From Prochilodus magdalenae (taxonomy: Eukaryota; Chordata; Actinopteri; Characiformes; Prochilodontidae), in assembly GCA_024036415.1 (NCBI GenBank), contig JAMWET010000767.1, positions 17,501 through 81,500 on the forward strand: a DNA stretch of 64,000 nucleotides, given 5' to 3'. This document shows, piece by piece, positions 1-12,524 of the stretch. The notes beneath the pieces were generated by a model, which saw nothing but the letters and a program-made list of their open reading frames with translations, searched no databases and was not told the origin of the DNA. Position 1 is the first letter of the stretch. Every line of letters starts with the position of its first letter. The position numbers and the translations under genes were made by a program.

Positions 1-199
1 CCCTCATCTTATTTAGGACTTGGACCCGGACTCTCTGTAGAGATGCTTTCTGGCAACATCTGTTGTAAAAGACATTATATACACTTATCATCAAAAAAAA
101 TGGATGCATGTATCCAGAGGGAATCAACTGACAGGAATGAAACATGGTTGGTAGGTATGTGACAAATAAACATGCTAATGATTAAAGTTTCATGTTCAG

Positions 200-1010
200 C
201 CACGCATGTGACAAACAAGGACAGGCCTTATTGCTGTACCTGACTGACTATATAACGTCATCCTGTTGCACATGCTTTCCATTCTGACTCATGCTGTTGT
301 GTTGGTAGCATCCCTTACAAGTGAAGTTTGACTCAGAGAAGAGCAATTTGAGCAGTTGGAAAAGTTGGAGAAGGATTGCATCATAACGCACCAGGAAGAG
401 GGATGGTCTTATTGACATTTTGCATGCCATACCGGTATCCACTCATGTGGATATTAGCACAGCATGCTATGGATATGGATAACATGAATAATCTGGGACA
501 CCTACACAAACCACAAAGAGAGAGAATCAACAAATTGTCCAACATGTGCCAAGTGACCCAACAGCCATGATTGCGGACAAGCATTAATGCCCATGAGTCA
601 TCTTGATGGTGCCAGCACAATGGGGGGACGGCTGCACTTTAAAACCACGTCAACCTCACCAAAGAATGGTGCTGTGCCAGGCTGTCATGGAGTGACTCAG
701 AATGGCAGCGGGTCATCTTCGTGTACCGCTTTGGACCTATTGGAGACGGTCAATAAATCTGTGTGTGGAGGCACCGTGGTCAGCATGATGCGTTACATGT
801 CCTGAAGGCCTGGTGTCACTCCACCTTCACCCATACCGCACAATCTGCAGGAACTGTGTGAGAGTATTCAAGCTGCATGGGATGGATTATCACAGGGCAC
901 CATTTGTAACCACGACAACTCCATGCTGAGATGTCTGGCATGTTGGGTTAGCAAACATAGCAGCCTGGTGCCACACTGAGAGATTTGAACTAATGGCTCT
1001 TTTTGTATCT
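200..1010 (+). mobile_element. Tc1-like transposon remnant, family A copy 1
   Basis: Degraded member of a family seen five times here (also near 2550, 51230, 59235 and 61130). The best-matching part is about 540-990: a piece equivalent to the transposase DNA-binding region and the stretch before the first catalytic Asp, then a jump to the C-terminal coding region (the 'LQELC' equivalent at about 850) and the end near 'cacactgagaga'. The middle of the catalytic domain is missing, as in the other copies. The frame is broken many times, so no transposase can be made. The 5' limit is uncertain: similarity resumes around 200-260 after a gap at 260-540 that I cannot assign. The superfamily call rests on translated motifs read from the better copies. 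Confidence 0.55.
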
Positions 1011-2540
1011 GATCCCCTCATGAAAACGTGTTTGTGTGCTCATCCATTTATTCATGTATAAAATGTTATATTATATTTTTTTATTTGATTATTTTACAGT
1101 TTGTTTCTTTATTTATAATCTTCAAGTTCTTTTGTGTGTTTCTTGTGTAGTACCTTCTGGACTAGATCCCTGTCTGCAGTGGTGTATACGAAACAGGTAG
1201 TAAATTAGATATAGCCAAGTGAAAACAGGTATCAGTGTATCAATTAAAACCTGCGAGCGCTTCTCACTCTGCCATCGAAACATCTGTGCATATTTTCTGC
1301 CCCATAAATGTAAATTTATTTACACATAGATTCTGACAATTACTGATATCCAGAGCCGTCCTCCACTGCAGGCTAATCTTTCAACCAGCCTTTTAGCACT
1401 GTGCCAGTCATTTACATATTGAAATAATATACATGTGCCGGGGGAGTTAAAGCCTATAAATAAAGAAAAGGAATTAGTTGTGTTTTTTTTTTCAAAGCTA
1501 TGAATGAAACTAAACTAATTATGGCTAAATGTTTCTTTCTTCATTGCAATGGAGTCGTTTTATCAAAAGGAGTATATGTGCATTTTAGCTGCACATGCAT
1601 GAGACCAGTAAAAATCCTGACATCCCAAAGCATATTAATGTCGAAAGCAATTTATTGGTCAATAAAAAACACCGTTCTTAATAATCCTTAATGGAAGGAG
1701 GGCAAACAGCGATGAATTATTCATGGTAGGGACATATTGTAAAATATCCGGAACAGTATCACTTCCGTAATATATCACATGCTTATAAAAATAATAAGAC
1801 CACTGAAATCACCATTCGGGCCTTATCTAAGACTTCATTTGTCACGTGTATGTGGTCCATTAAGTTAAACAGTGCAGTATGAGAGTTGTGGGCTGTGGCT
1901 GAGGATGCCTGCTAGGTGTTGTCTGTCTGACTGCAGAGCTTCAGATGCACCCTGTCACTGGGCGGAGGATAATAACATTCATATTTAAAGCTGATTTGAC
2001 AGACCATGACGCTGGGGAGGACCTGGGACTGAAAGCAAGGTCTATTTACTCTATGGTGATAATGGGCAGCGGTCAGGATTAATATCCATTAATCTCTCGG
2101 CTCCAGTGTCCTTGTGCTGCATGCATGCATACACAAATACGCAAACACAGCTGGTGGTGCAGTTGGGTCCTACCCTTACTCCGGCCTACCTATCCAGCAA
2201 TATTAAAGGTTTGGTGAGGTCTTGTTAAAAGGGAATTTCCACTGATCCAACTAGAATTTCTTTGAAGTAATGGTGGTAGTAACCAGGGGTTATTATGTTC
2301 ACAGCAGGTTTTCATATGTTTTCGGACTTTTAAATATAATGGTGATAATAACTATCATAAAACAATGTATCAGCATATTCCTAAGCATTTCATGTAATAA
2401 CTTGATGTGAGGGGTCTTTTAGAGGCACTATACACCTCAGACGTCAGGTTCCTATCAACATTACTGTAAGCATTTCATATTATAAAAAAGATCTTGCTGA
2501 TTCCATCTGACTGGCTGAGCCGCATTCACAGCTGTCATAA
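1011..2540. other. Non-coding spacer, possible conserved segment
   Basis: No credible exon. Short open frames (for example 1500-1691) show no domain and look like chance. The stretch from about 1790 to 2130 is free of simple repeats and contains a palindromic-looking ATTAATATCCATTAAT motif near 2080-2096, plus E-box-like and homeodomain-like sites. That texture resembles vertebrate conserved non-coding DNA, but this is only an impression from composition. Confidence 0.35.
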
Positions 2541-2549
2541 AATACGCTC

Positions 2550-3175
2550 ATCATCATATGCATGGACCTTATCACTTCACCTGACTGACCCAGCAGCCAT
2601 GACTGTGGACATTCAGTGAGCAGTAGTGCCACCACGAGACATTCTGTTCGTGCCAGCGCCATTGGCAGATGGCTGAAGGACGCAGCACTACATGCACACA
2701 GACCGTTATGACAACTGCCCTTAACACCACGTCAATGCCACCGAAGACTGCAATGGTGTCGTCCCAAACTGTCATGGAGTGACTCATAAATATTCAGTGA
2801 CGAGTGAACCCTTTTGTCCTGTTTGAGACGACCAACAGATCCGTGTGTGGAGGTATCATGGTCAGCACCAAGGTGTATGGCTTGTCATTACACGTCACAT
2901 GTTCAGAAGGCCTGGAATCACTTTACCTCCACCCCTACCGCACAATCTGCAGGAGCTGTGTAGGAATATTTAAGCATGGGATGGATTATCACAGAACACC
3001 ATTAGGATCCCATATCTCCAAAATTCCATGCCGAGACAGGGTGGCCTAACCCCATACTGAGAGACAGTACTTCTGTATGAGTAGCTCAACAAATATTATC
3101 CATATCAGTCTAAATTCATCATCATCTATTCTTCCAGGTAACATTTATCTTTCTTCCTTTCTTATTTAGACGACA
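2550..3175 (+). mobile_element. Tc1-like transposon remnant, family A copy 2
   Basis: The clearest plus-strand copy of family A without an inserted element. In order: the segment equivalent to the transposase N-terminal region (about 2558-2700), the 'RLQWC...LSWSDS' stretch (about 2735-2785), the region equivalent to 'DESHF' (about 2800-2840), a deletion junction after 'gtgtggagg', then the C-terminal region (about 2920-3050) and a 3' non-coding end shared with copies 3-5. Frameshifts and stops interrupt it throughout. Transposases of this type normally have about 340 residues with a DDE triad; most of the DDE core is absent here, so the copy is non-autonomous. Confidence 0.65.
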
Positions 3176-3349
3176 GTATGTCATACAGTCTCAGGACCCA
3201 CATTAACATGACGCAAAGTAAACATATTAGTGATGTGATTTGGACATGCAGTTTCTGTGTTTCCATTTAGCTCCAGTGCAAATGTAAAAGAAACAGATCC
3301 ACCAAACATCCTGCTCAGGTAAATTTGGCATACAAAAGAAATATGTGTA

Positions 3350-3800
3350 ACTTTTTGCTTTGCTAATGCTTTAAGCTAGAGCACCCTAGCCTCCCTCCCA
3401 CACTTAATCTATGAGCAATAAGCACAAAGCAGCCAATCTACTTTACGGCCCCAGCTGCTGGCCAGGCCAGCGGCCGTGCTCAGATTTATGGTACTTTATG
3501 TATTAGCCGCTAGTTGGAAGTGGCTGTGATAATGAACATGACAGACAAGCAGCTGGTGACGGAGAGAAAAAAAGTGCTGTGTGCAGCATTAATGGAATTA
3601 ACAGACCAGAAAATGTACCCTGGATTCAATTAACAGCTACTCGTGAGCACGTTTACTGTCAGCTGACAGACAATGGACCAAGCAGGATGGCCACATGTCC
3701 GTTTGGAGCCAGAATTCCTGGACAGAAGACCTGTGAGAGGGACCTTGTGGGGAATGCAAAGCCCAGCAGTCCTTTCTGTCTGTAATGATGCTCTTGTGGG
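3350..3800. other. Single-copy, mixed-composition non-coding segment
   Basis: Contains a GC-rich island around 3445-3480 (a run of GGCC and CAGC motifs) followed by AT-rich DNA, without repeats. An open frame at 3579-3785 has no recognisable domain and an overlapping frame exists on the other strand, so I do not call a gene. It could be a conserved regulatory segment; only cross-species alignment would tell. Confidence 0.3.
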
Positions 3801-4200
3801 CTTTTTACAGTTGCTTGGATGACAGCATGGACATATAACTGACAAACCCAAAGAACCAAAAACAAAGCTCTCATTTGAATTGTTTTAAATATAGAATATA
3901 CACTGTAAAATATAATCAGTGAACATGAACTCACCAGAGAAAAATGAGTCCCCTGTGACTGAGACGTGTCTAATAACAAAGAACAGCTTCAGTTATTCTC
4001 TTTATTACTGGCATATTCTGCTCTTTCTAGTAAAGACCAGGGTCTGGCCGAATCTTATTATGAAGACTTTTAGGTTTTAGTGTGTTCTTCCTGCAAACCT
4101 GGACACCTGATGACATACCTGCACATTATCTATCATCATATTCCTATTCTTATTCTGTATATATATATTTAAATACTATATTTACATACACCTGTTTTGT

Positions 4201-4291
<91 letters not shown>

Positions 4292-4347
4292 CCTACCTAC
4301 CTACCTGTCTGTCTGTCTGTCTGTCTGTCTATATCTATCTATCTATC
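4201..4347. repeat. Compound tetranucleotide microsatellite (TATC/TACC/TGTC)
   Basis: About 22 TATC units pass into a short TACC run, then TGTC, then TATC again. The switches reflect single-base changes spread by slippage. The tyrosine/leucine/serine-rich open frame across it (4082-4384) is a translation artefact. Confidence 0.95.
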
Positions 4348-4659
4348 TTTACTTACTAGACTTTACTTACTAGACTTGAAGTAAACTTGAATTTAAAACT
4401 GAGATAAAGCAAATACTGTTACATATTTAAACCAGAAGTGAGCCAAAAACTCCCATTAGCACAGAGCTTACCCCACTAGCTTGATGCTAATTTAACTAGC
4501 TAATATAGTTCGCATATAGTTAGCTGGTTTTAAAACCAGACTTCTTCATTAGACACTGCTGTAATGTCATTACTGTATTTCTGCCTGTATCTGATTCTCA
4601 GTGTAAGGGTAATGATAAAGTTTAAGCAAAGTGATTTTATTACCATCAGCAATTGGTGG

Positions 4660-4818
<159 letters not shown>

Positions 4819-5765
4819 TCATGGTTCACTGGAAAAACTGAACACTTAAAGCATCAGGTGCATATAGAAGATAGATAGCATCTTTTTATATACAGCATTT
4901 AATCCTTATAGTGTTAGATAGTGGTCACTGATTTTAATTTTAATTGTAATTTAGTGTAAAGACTGTAAGTTAATATTGATAATATTATTCAAATTATAAT
5001 ATTGTTCTTCATCTAAACTTTCTATTGTTGTATTGAAAATGTTGTCTGAGTGGAACAAAGTAAATTAAATTTTATGTTGCCACATGATTAAAATGATGAA
5101 AATTTGTTACAACAATGTATCTCATTTGTCTTAGTCCCATCACATACTTATAATGACTGGCTGATTAAGGCCTCCTGCGAGTTTCAAAATGTACACTGAC
5201 CTCTATGAATGATTAATAATTTAGGACAGGTGCACTGAAATTATGAACTTCTTTTCCCTCAGTTTATTCAAGATGCCTTCCCTCTTTCATCATTGAATCT
5301 ATATGTGTATATGTGTGTCATTCCTATATAAAAAATGTAAATAATTTTTTTTCATTTATTTGTTTATTTATCTTTTGAAAACCAGACGAGTGTAAAGGGT
5401 GGCATTAAGATGTTCACTGAAGCCTCACACTAAAGCCTGCTCCTCTCCACATGTCACTCAGTGTCTTGCTTGGCTGTGAATGAGTAAATGCGCTTTGGCA
5501 GATATGATATCTGTGTGCCCTCAGTCATAACCAGTCATCACTACTGTTTAAAGTTTATTCGCTACAGTTTTCAGCTTGTCACTACTGGAGTCCCCCAAAT
5601 CACTCTTTCATTTCTCCCCCAACTGCAGGGGTGTCCATCTTTCTCTCCTCTGACCACAGAAAATGATCTCCTCTGATGGCATGTGACAGTGCCGTGTAAC
5701 TTCTGACATTAGCTTTTAGGGGTCTTCAGGCTTATACAGCTGGATCAGTCGGGGGTTAGTAGTGG
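4819..5765. other. AT-rich spacer, nothing recognised
   Basis: AT-rich, with short A/T runs and no repeat family that I recognise. The open frame at 5488-5676 lacks any domain signature. Confidence 0.4.
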
Positions 5766-6110
5766 CGACTTTGCCCTAGACTTTTTATAACAACTACAAA
5801 ACTGAAAGTGCAAAACCATTGTTTGTTTTGTTTAGGATATTTAAAACACAATAATAAAAACAAAAAACAAAACTATAACAGTAAACTATAAAGTATACAT
5901 AGTACAGTTCGCTATGGCAAAATATATCTCCCTTCACAAGGAGGCAAGACATATACAAGAAAGTCTATCTACAAAAAATATAACTGTAGGCCTGAGAGTG
6001 CCTGAGAGTGTCCAGGAGTGCAGATGTACAGGATATACAGTAAAGTGTAATAGTGCAAATAAATAAACTGATGAACTTGTTGAACTCTACATTTTAAAGT
6101 GAATATTTTA
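5766..6110. repeat. Possible retrotransposon 3'-end-like repeat
   Basis: The A-rich sequence with 'gtgcaaataaataaac' and the short direct repeat 'cctgagagtg' (twice near 5992-6010) resembles the non-coding 3' parts of fish LINEs. No coding remnant is visible, so the call is weak. Confidence 0.25.
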
Positions 6111-6424
6111 TTACAGTGCGGTTATTAGTCTCAGCATTGCTACATTTCTGAAAGCTGACAGAATTCCACAAGGAATGAGTTTAGTTTGGGTGTTGTTACA
6201 TAGAGAGCAAATAACCTACATGTTAGTCCCTCTCAGCAGTGGGTTTATGGGAGCAGTAAGCGATAAGACCCAAAATAATGTTGGGAGTTTTTAATTAATG
6301 ATTTCTTCCCATTAGGAAGTGGTCCCCATGTGGCTTATCAATCTGTAGAGTAAATGATTTTTACTTTTATGCCTTGTTTGAACAAAGCACCTGCTATTTT
6401 CCCCTGAAAATTTAATAATAAACG

Positions 6425-6540
6425 GAACAATAGAAATAGCCTAAAATTGCTTGGAAAAAAAAAGTCCAGTTCCATTTACTTCCATTAAAGTTAAATTAGG
6501 GTTTACAAGATACTTGTTTTTCTTTGGACGGTGACGATAG
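6425..6540 (-). mobile_element. MITE fragment, TATCGTC family
   Basis: Half of a MITE that occurs full length at 22764-23018 and 51872-52126. It matches from the 'agaaatagcc...ttggaaa' block through 'ccagttccatttacttcc' to the terminal 'tacttgtttttctttggac' and 'gacgata'. The other half is missing. The strand follows the 51872 copy taken as plus. Confidence 0.7.
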
Positions 6541-8296
6541 GTTACTTCTTACGCACTGTAATGGAATACATGTAGGAGAGTGCATTCAGCCATCCCTACT
6601 TTTTCCAAATATCTTACCCGTTCTTGGACATTTGTATGTCCTGATACCGCACAAAAACAAATGTGTGTGTGTGTGTGATGTGGGTGTGACTGAGTGATTG
6701 AGAAGGTCTCTGGCCCCTATCTCACACTTTATTACAGTTTGGCCTGTATTGTTTATGGCTTTGCTCCTGTGCTCTCCCCGCTGGCTCTTCCCTGACAGGA
6801 TCCTCACTGCTCTGGCACTTCTACTCGACACACTCATAAATCTTTCTATGAAATAGTGGTGAGTCCACAGCAACAAAAAAAAGTGTTTGTGAGTGGGGTA
6901 ACGTGTGTGTGCGTTTGCTGGTCCCCTCACAGATTCAAGTTTTCTGCAGGACGTTTATCCTAACATGGGATGCAATGGTTTGGCCTAGAGTCTAATTTAC
7001 ACTGTTATCCCCAAATGTAGCCAGTCAGTCAAGACGTCGTTGGCGTCTGAAGGCTGCTTCTTCAGCTTTATGGGGGTAATATGGTGAAAATAGCATGTTC
7101 CTGTAGTAAGATTGTGTTTTCCTCTAATGAAGTATGCTTTGTACATACTGTATACATTCTAATAATCACTCTACTGTTACTGATTTGCATTCCAAGTATT
7201 TTTGAGAGGGCAATATTAATTACACATAATGCATTTCAAAGTGGACATCCTCAGCAGTGCAGATGCTTTGTAGTCAGTAGTGCTGCAGTGTCGGTTGGGT
7301 TTATGTACATATAACTTCCTTTGTGGTTTCAATATATTTTTTGCAGTCCTGATGATGTACAACATCCAGATGGAGGGCAGGAAGTGAAAAACAGGATGAT
7401 GGAGATGGAGCATGATGGAGACGGAGAAAGGGATACTATACTAGTTTAGACAAAATGAGAACTGAAAGGTACAAACTGAAAAACATCTGTTGAATGTGAT
7501 CCTCATGTTATCCTGATGTCTAACAGTGATGTCTGCTATCAAGGCAGTAGATATACCTACCCTTTCCTCCAGACATCCTTCTGTTCAAGAAAAAAAACAA
7601 ATGAAATCGTACAAAACTCTGGAGGCATACAACTATTTTGTTAGCAGTGGGGCAGACCTCGGTACCAAGGTGCTCCATGATGACCGTCATTAGGCTTTCT
7701 TTTATAGTCCTGTGGATTAACCTAGCAACAAACATTCAACATTACGATGACTATAAACATTAACGCTATGGCTGTTTACTTAACATGGGTTAACCTCTCT
7801 CAAAGGTCCAATAAAATTTCACTAAAGACATGGATCATGGCAAAACAACCTCACCACAGCCCCAGACGACAAGGCTTGCAGGCCATAGTTCCTGGAGTTT
7901 TTTGGTCAGTCTCATGAATTTTCCCCTCATGAACAACAACAGTTGTTAGTCCATAAAAGCTTCTCATTGTTTCTTAAGCAACTGTAAATGACCCAAATCA
8001 TAAGAATAATGAGAGCTTGTGAGATGATCACTTCCTGCCTACCATCTGCAGTTCATGTCCACATCGTTGCACTAAAGTAACATCACATATGAACAGTCAG
8101 TAATCTGACTTTTGTTAGCATGAATAGGTGCATTACAGATTCAGAAAATGTAGCCATACCACCCTTCCTCCCATCCCCTCACCCTCAAGGTGACCACTTT
8201 TTCACAAGCCTCCCATATTATCTCTGCCTTTGTGAGAATGGTTTAATATAGGACTGAAAGCTTGACATTGTAACAACAGACGGTCCCTTTTTGCCC
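6541..8296. other. Non-coding spacer with a short GT tract
   Basis: Includes (GT)n at about 6661-6678 and otherwise unremarkable sequence. Open frames at 6586-6930, 7081-7314, 7216-7413 and 7520-7735 lack domains and codon structure. Nothing further is supported. Confidence 0.4.
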
Positions 8297-8420
8297 CTAT
8301 ATAAAATAGAACCATTTTATAAAAGGTTCTATACACGGAACCATATTCAACACATTCTCCATCAAACATTTCATGGAAGAAATAGAACCATTGCCATTGC
8401 TAAGTAACCTTTGAAGAACC
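8297..8420. repeat. GAACC-rich dispersed repeat fragment
   Basis: Repeated 'agaacca' and 'ggttct' words in both orientations ('atagaaccattttataaaaggttctat', split by its own near-palindrome) resemble a common fish MITE-like repeat rich in GAACC motifs. It is cut off by the following TA tract. Confidence 0.4.
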
Positions 8421-8425
8421 ACACA

Positions 8426-8436
8426 CACATATATAT

Positions 8437-8530
<94 letters not shown>

Positions 8531-8540
8531 TATATATATA
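8426..8540. repeat. (TA)n microsatellite
   Basis: About 55 TA units with two small interruptions, abutting the left end of a Tc1-type element that targets TA. Isoleucine/tyrosine-rich frames on the minus strand are artefacts. Confidence 0.95.
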
Positions 8541-9075
8541 CAGGGGTTGGACAAAGAAACTGAAACACCTGTCATTTTAGTGTGGGAGGTCTCATGGCTA
8601 AATTAGACCAGCCTGGTGGCCAATCTTCATTAATTGCACATTGCACCAGTAGAGCAGAGTGTGAAGGTTCAGTTAGCAGGTAAGAGCACAGTTCTGCTCA
8701 AAATACTGCAACACAACATTATGGGCGACATACCAGAGTTCAAAAGAGGACAAATTGTTGGTGCACGTCTTGCTGGCACATCTGTGACCAAGACAGCAAG
8801 TCTTTGTGATGTATCAAGAGCCACGGTATCCAGGGTAATGTCAGCATACCACCAAGAAGGACGAACCTCCACCAGCATCACGTAGTGACCTGGCCACTAT
8901 CCTGCAAGAAGAATGGCTTAAAATCCCTCTGACCACTGTGCAGGACTTGTATATGTCATTATGTCATTCCCAAGACGGACTGACGCTGTATTGGCCGCAA
9001 AAGGAGGCCCTACACCATACTAATAAATGATTGTGGTCTAAAACCAGGTGTTTCAGTTTCATTGTCCAACCCCTG
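8541..9075 (+). mobile_element. Non-autonomous Tc1-derived element, family B copy 1
   Basis: A 535-bp element bounded by inverted repeats of about 31 bp that begin CAGGGGTTGGACAA, each flanked by TA, the Tc1/mariner target duplication. The interior keeps the start of a Tc1-type transposase (helix-turn-helix domain) joined directly to its C-terminal end, and the catalytic DDE core is deleted. A second copy with the same junction lies inverted at 57149-57680, so the deletion derivative itself was mobilised by a transposase supplied in trans. It inserted at the edge of a (TA)n tract. Confidence 0.9.
8721..9030 (+). pseudogene. Truncated Tc1-type transposase (helix-turn-helix plus C-terminal tail)
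   Basis: From the ATG at 8721 the frame reads 'MGDIPEFKRGQIVGARLAG' and continues through 'VSRATVSRVMSAY', a typical paired-like HTH DNA-binding domain (about residues 1-50). A TAG stop follows at 8883-8885, at the deletion junction. The C-terminal part resumes in another frame at 8887 ('EEWLKIPLTTVQDLYMS') and is then shifted again by a duplicated ATGTCATT, before the equivalent of 'AAKGGP'. The normal length is about 340 residues. No catalytic residues remain. If translated, only the DNA-binding piece could exist; there is no evidence that it is. Confidence 0.85.
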
Positions 9076-9102
9076 TATATTTTAATGTAGTTGGCACAGA
9101 TT

Positions 9103-9318
9103 TATCAATCAACCATCAGTCAAGTTTTATTCATGTGGCACTTTTTTACAACTAATGTTGTTTCAAAGCAGCTTTACAGAACAACAGGTTATGGAAGGAT
9201 TAAGAGAATTAAAAATACAAAAAAAAGAAAAGAAAAAGGGAATGGAGGCAACAGAGGCAGAGAAAAACTCCTAGGAGTAATAAGAAGTAACCTTAAGATC
9301 AAGCTAGGCAATCGATTA
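9103..9318 (+). repeat. Dispersed fish repeat ('AAAGCAGCTTTACAG' type)
   Basis: Shares 'caatca', 'tttttacaac', 'gttgt.tcaaagcagctt.ac' with 23105-23225, followed by 'agaaaaactcctagg'. This block is familiar in many ray-finned fish genomes as a dispersed element. The class (SINE or non-autonomous DNA element) is not clear from the sequence. The open frame at 9091-9330 is a repeat artefact. Confidence 0.65.
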
Positions 9319-10547
9319 TGTGGGTCTTAGAGAGCAACTCAAAAGTAAAGTGATGTTTGACTCATCACCAGTATATTACATCGCTGAAATAGACACAGGT
9401 ATGTTACTTTGCTAAAAACAGCGGTATCAGCTGTGTGCCTTGTCTCTACTTCTTTTCCTACACTGAACTGATGGTAACGGTGAATTTCATTGTGTTCAGA
9501 AAGCTTGCACCCCCATGAACAAAACAATAACACAATTCACACCGTTCATCTGCAGCTCCACCCATAGCCCTCCAGCTAATGCTAACAGGGACACACCTCA
9601 GCTCATAGTCATGGGTGATAGCAGCAGGGGAGCGTATGGCTAGAGGCAAGGAGGAAGTGAGAATAGAAGGATGAAGAGAGGAGAAGGATGTGGGGCATCA
9701 CTGCTCAGGAGCGTGTGGGGGTAAGGAGGGGGAGTTTGGGGGGATGGAGACTTGTCTCAGCGTGTTTCTCAGCAGGGTGGGTTAACATAAGAGCACTGGG
9801 AGCTGCCATATGGACCCTGGCAGCATTAGAGTAGGGGCAGACAGGGTGAGAGTAAGAGGGGAAAGGAGGCAGACAGCCACTTGAGAGGTGAAGGTGGATA
9901 ACACACGCTGCACATCTATGTACATATACACATATAGTTTTCAGGGGGATCTGAAGAACAGAACCCCCACCAGATCTGAGACACCATCAGATAGAAGGGC
10001 TATGTTACAACAACCAGTGTACTGCATTCCCAGAAAGGTAGAGGCTGTTACTACAGCAAATGGGACAAATTCCTTGTTAAAACTAGAGGGAATGTCTGGG
10101 CATGTGAAAATCCAATCTAGTCCAGTTCGCTGTGGGAATGTTTTGTTTGGCGCTATCCTGCCCAAAAGTTAAAACCTACAACCTTTTACTATGGGTGCAT
10201 TCTGTAGTTCTACAATTTCAGATTGTAGTCCATCTGTTTCGATACATATTTTGTGAGCCCCCTTTCAGCCTTTTTCAAAAACGGGACCACCACAGAGCAA
10301 GGGCCACACTGAGATTGGATAGAAATTCAAAACTGACGTTCTGGATTGACCTAGGTGTGTGGCTCTGCTTTCTTGCTAGCTATCTATTAGTGTATATATT
10401 TACATTTGTTGCTGGCACAGACTGTGAAATAAGAAATCCCACAGCACTGTCGAGCACAACTTATTTGAGACTGTGTGATCCTCGTAGCCTGGACAAAAAA
10501 TGAGTATAGAATCCATAATAGCGGGTAAAAGTAGCTTTCCAGTTGTA
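9319..10547. other. Non-coding spacer
   Basis: Purine-rich on the plus strand from about 9640 to 9880. The open frame at 10132-10503 (123 codons) has a hydrophobic stretch but no recognisable family, no clear splice context and no supporting neighbour, so I do not call it a gene. Confidence 0.35.
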
Positions 10548-10829
10548 ACAGTCACTTTAAAGTAGGTGTAGTGCACATGTGCACGGTGGAGAGCCGGAGC
10601 GAATAATGGAGAGTGTGGAGGAAAGCGCGGGAGAGAATGTGCGTGTGGTGAACTGTACTAGGTTGTAGCCTGGGTTCTCCAACTGGTGTTATCTGGGAAC
10701 ATGTGACGAGTGAAGTCCTGGTGCTCTCATTGTTCATTAAACTGGCTCTGAATCCCCTTCACGACGCGTTCCCTGCGTGTCTCTTCATGGAGGCTAAGTA
10801 TCCACCTCTCTACGAGAGTACCCACCTAA
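10548..10829 (+). mobile_element. Possible solo LTR, weak
   Basis: The segment can be bounded by TG (at 'tgtaacagtc') and CA (at 'cacctaaca'), is GC-richer than its surroundings, and has an ATTAAA-type polyadenylation-like signal near 10736 followed by a GC-rich stretch, a layout typical of fish Ty3/Gypsy LTRs. No matching target-site duplication or second LTR was found. Confidence 0.2.
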
Positions 10830-12524
10830 CACCATACTTCCATGCTGTGGTTTTCCCGGGATTTCCAGATTGCTGTTTTGTAAGTGCATGGAAACTTATT
10901 AACAGTCAAAACTGACACATCTAAAGTTTCGACTGTGAATAAATTCCATCTCATTTGTTAGTCACATTATGGACTCCTTCACTGGGCACTTGAGAGAAAT
11001 CCTCATATAGGATCAAATGCTTATGTTTTGTAGACACCAAACATTCTGCACGTAACTTCAGTATAGCGTGTCACTGGAAGAATGTAGTAACATGCTATGC
11101 TCTCATTTCAGCTACAGCACTGCAGGCTCCCTCAGTCAAGAGCTCACTTCTCATCAAAATGCATAAATATAAACACAGACATTCACAAAAGAATAGGATT
11201 AAAAGTCACAGAGACTTTCACTCACATTGGTACGGTTTGGGGTAAGAGGAGGGCCTACATATTGGGAGGGAAACAGCCACAGGGGGCGAGATCTAACGAA
11301 CAAACACTGAGAAAGAACTTCTTGGATCACACCAGAGCTAAGAGCTGTGCTAACATCAGTAAGGTGAATCAGTGGTGGAGAGATCTCTGATAGCTCTTTT
11401 CCAAAGATATGGTACCAGAGCCAAAATCTGGGAACCGCTCTGGGCCTTTTCACAGTAGAACTGGTTCACGGCCTGCGATATTGGTGCTGTTCCAGCCCCA
11501 TTAACTCACTGGTCTAGAACCATGGAACTCATGGCGCAAGTGGTAAAAAGTCAAGGTGCTGCCTTTACTTCACCAACTAAAGTTAAAGTCACTAATTAAA
11601 GCAACGGCAACACGATCCAACAGTGGCAGCCCATTCCTCCCAGGTTCAATAGATCCAAGGAACAAGCATCAGGTCCGGCACAAGCACTAGCAATTTGGTA
11701 AGGGCTGAAGCTGGCGTCCTATGAATACTACTTGTTTGAATTTTCCAGGCCTACATTAAATGGTACTGCAGTTACCTTATGGCATCTAAATGTAACTGCT
11801 GCATCACTTAAAATGGAACTGGAAGGTTTGAACAAGCTGTTGGGCAGGCAGAATGGGAACTGCCAGTATGGAACTGCTGTGCACCATTTAAGGTGAAATG
11901 AGAAAACACAAAGAAGAAGCTAGCAACAAAGAAGCTGACTTGTAGAGGTGAAAGGTCAGTATCATTTTATCCTGTTCGCTTATGTTTGAGATGGAATGTC
12001 CTTACCTAGCAACAGTCACTACAAAGGGTTGTATTTGTGGGTGGAGCATGTGTAGTGCTATATGTATTGTGCTACCTCTAATGTACAGTAATAGCACGGA
12101 GCACCAACAATGAATGAATGCTGGCTGAATCTTATAACTGAGGAAAGAACCATGTTTGTTTGTATGAGGGCGAATGCTAAATGGAACAAATAAATACAAA
12201 TAAATAAATAAAATAACATAAATGTTCTATGCCCGGCACATCAGTCACATGTGAATATTCAAATCATAGGCACACAATGCAGAACACAACAAGGAAATAA
12301 TTCCTTGGGCTGGTAATTACAGCACAAAGCAGTTGCATTATGTGAGATTAGAGGACTTTCTGGAAATGTAGGTGAAATTAACTGCATCTGATTGTATGCG
12401 TTCATCTCTCAGATCTGAGCTGCATTCCGCAGCAAAGGCCTGACTGATGGTTGTGGTGGTGTGTATGAAGTAACGGCTGCTTTCTACCTTTTTTTACATG
12501 CGAGCTCGTTTTAGAGCCATCTAA
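10830..12524. other. Non-coding spacer
   Basis: No repeat family or exon recognised. Open frames at 11097-11390, 11199-11453 and 12002-12199 have no domains. A short AAAT-type run lies at about 12190-12215. Confidence 0.35.

Noticed and set aside
8297..8575. Tyr-Ile repeat open frames on the minus strand
   Set aside because: Translation of a (TA)n microsatellite.
10132..10503. 123-codon frame as a membrane protein gene
   Set aside because: It has hydrophobic stretches but no family signature, splice context or codon bias visible; likely chance.
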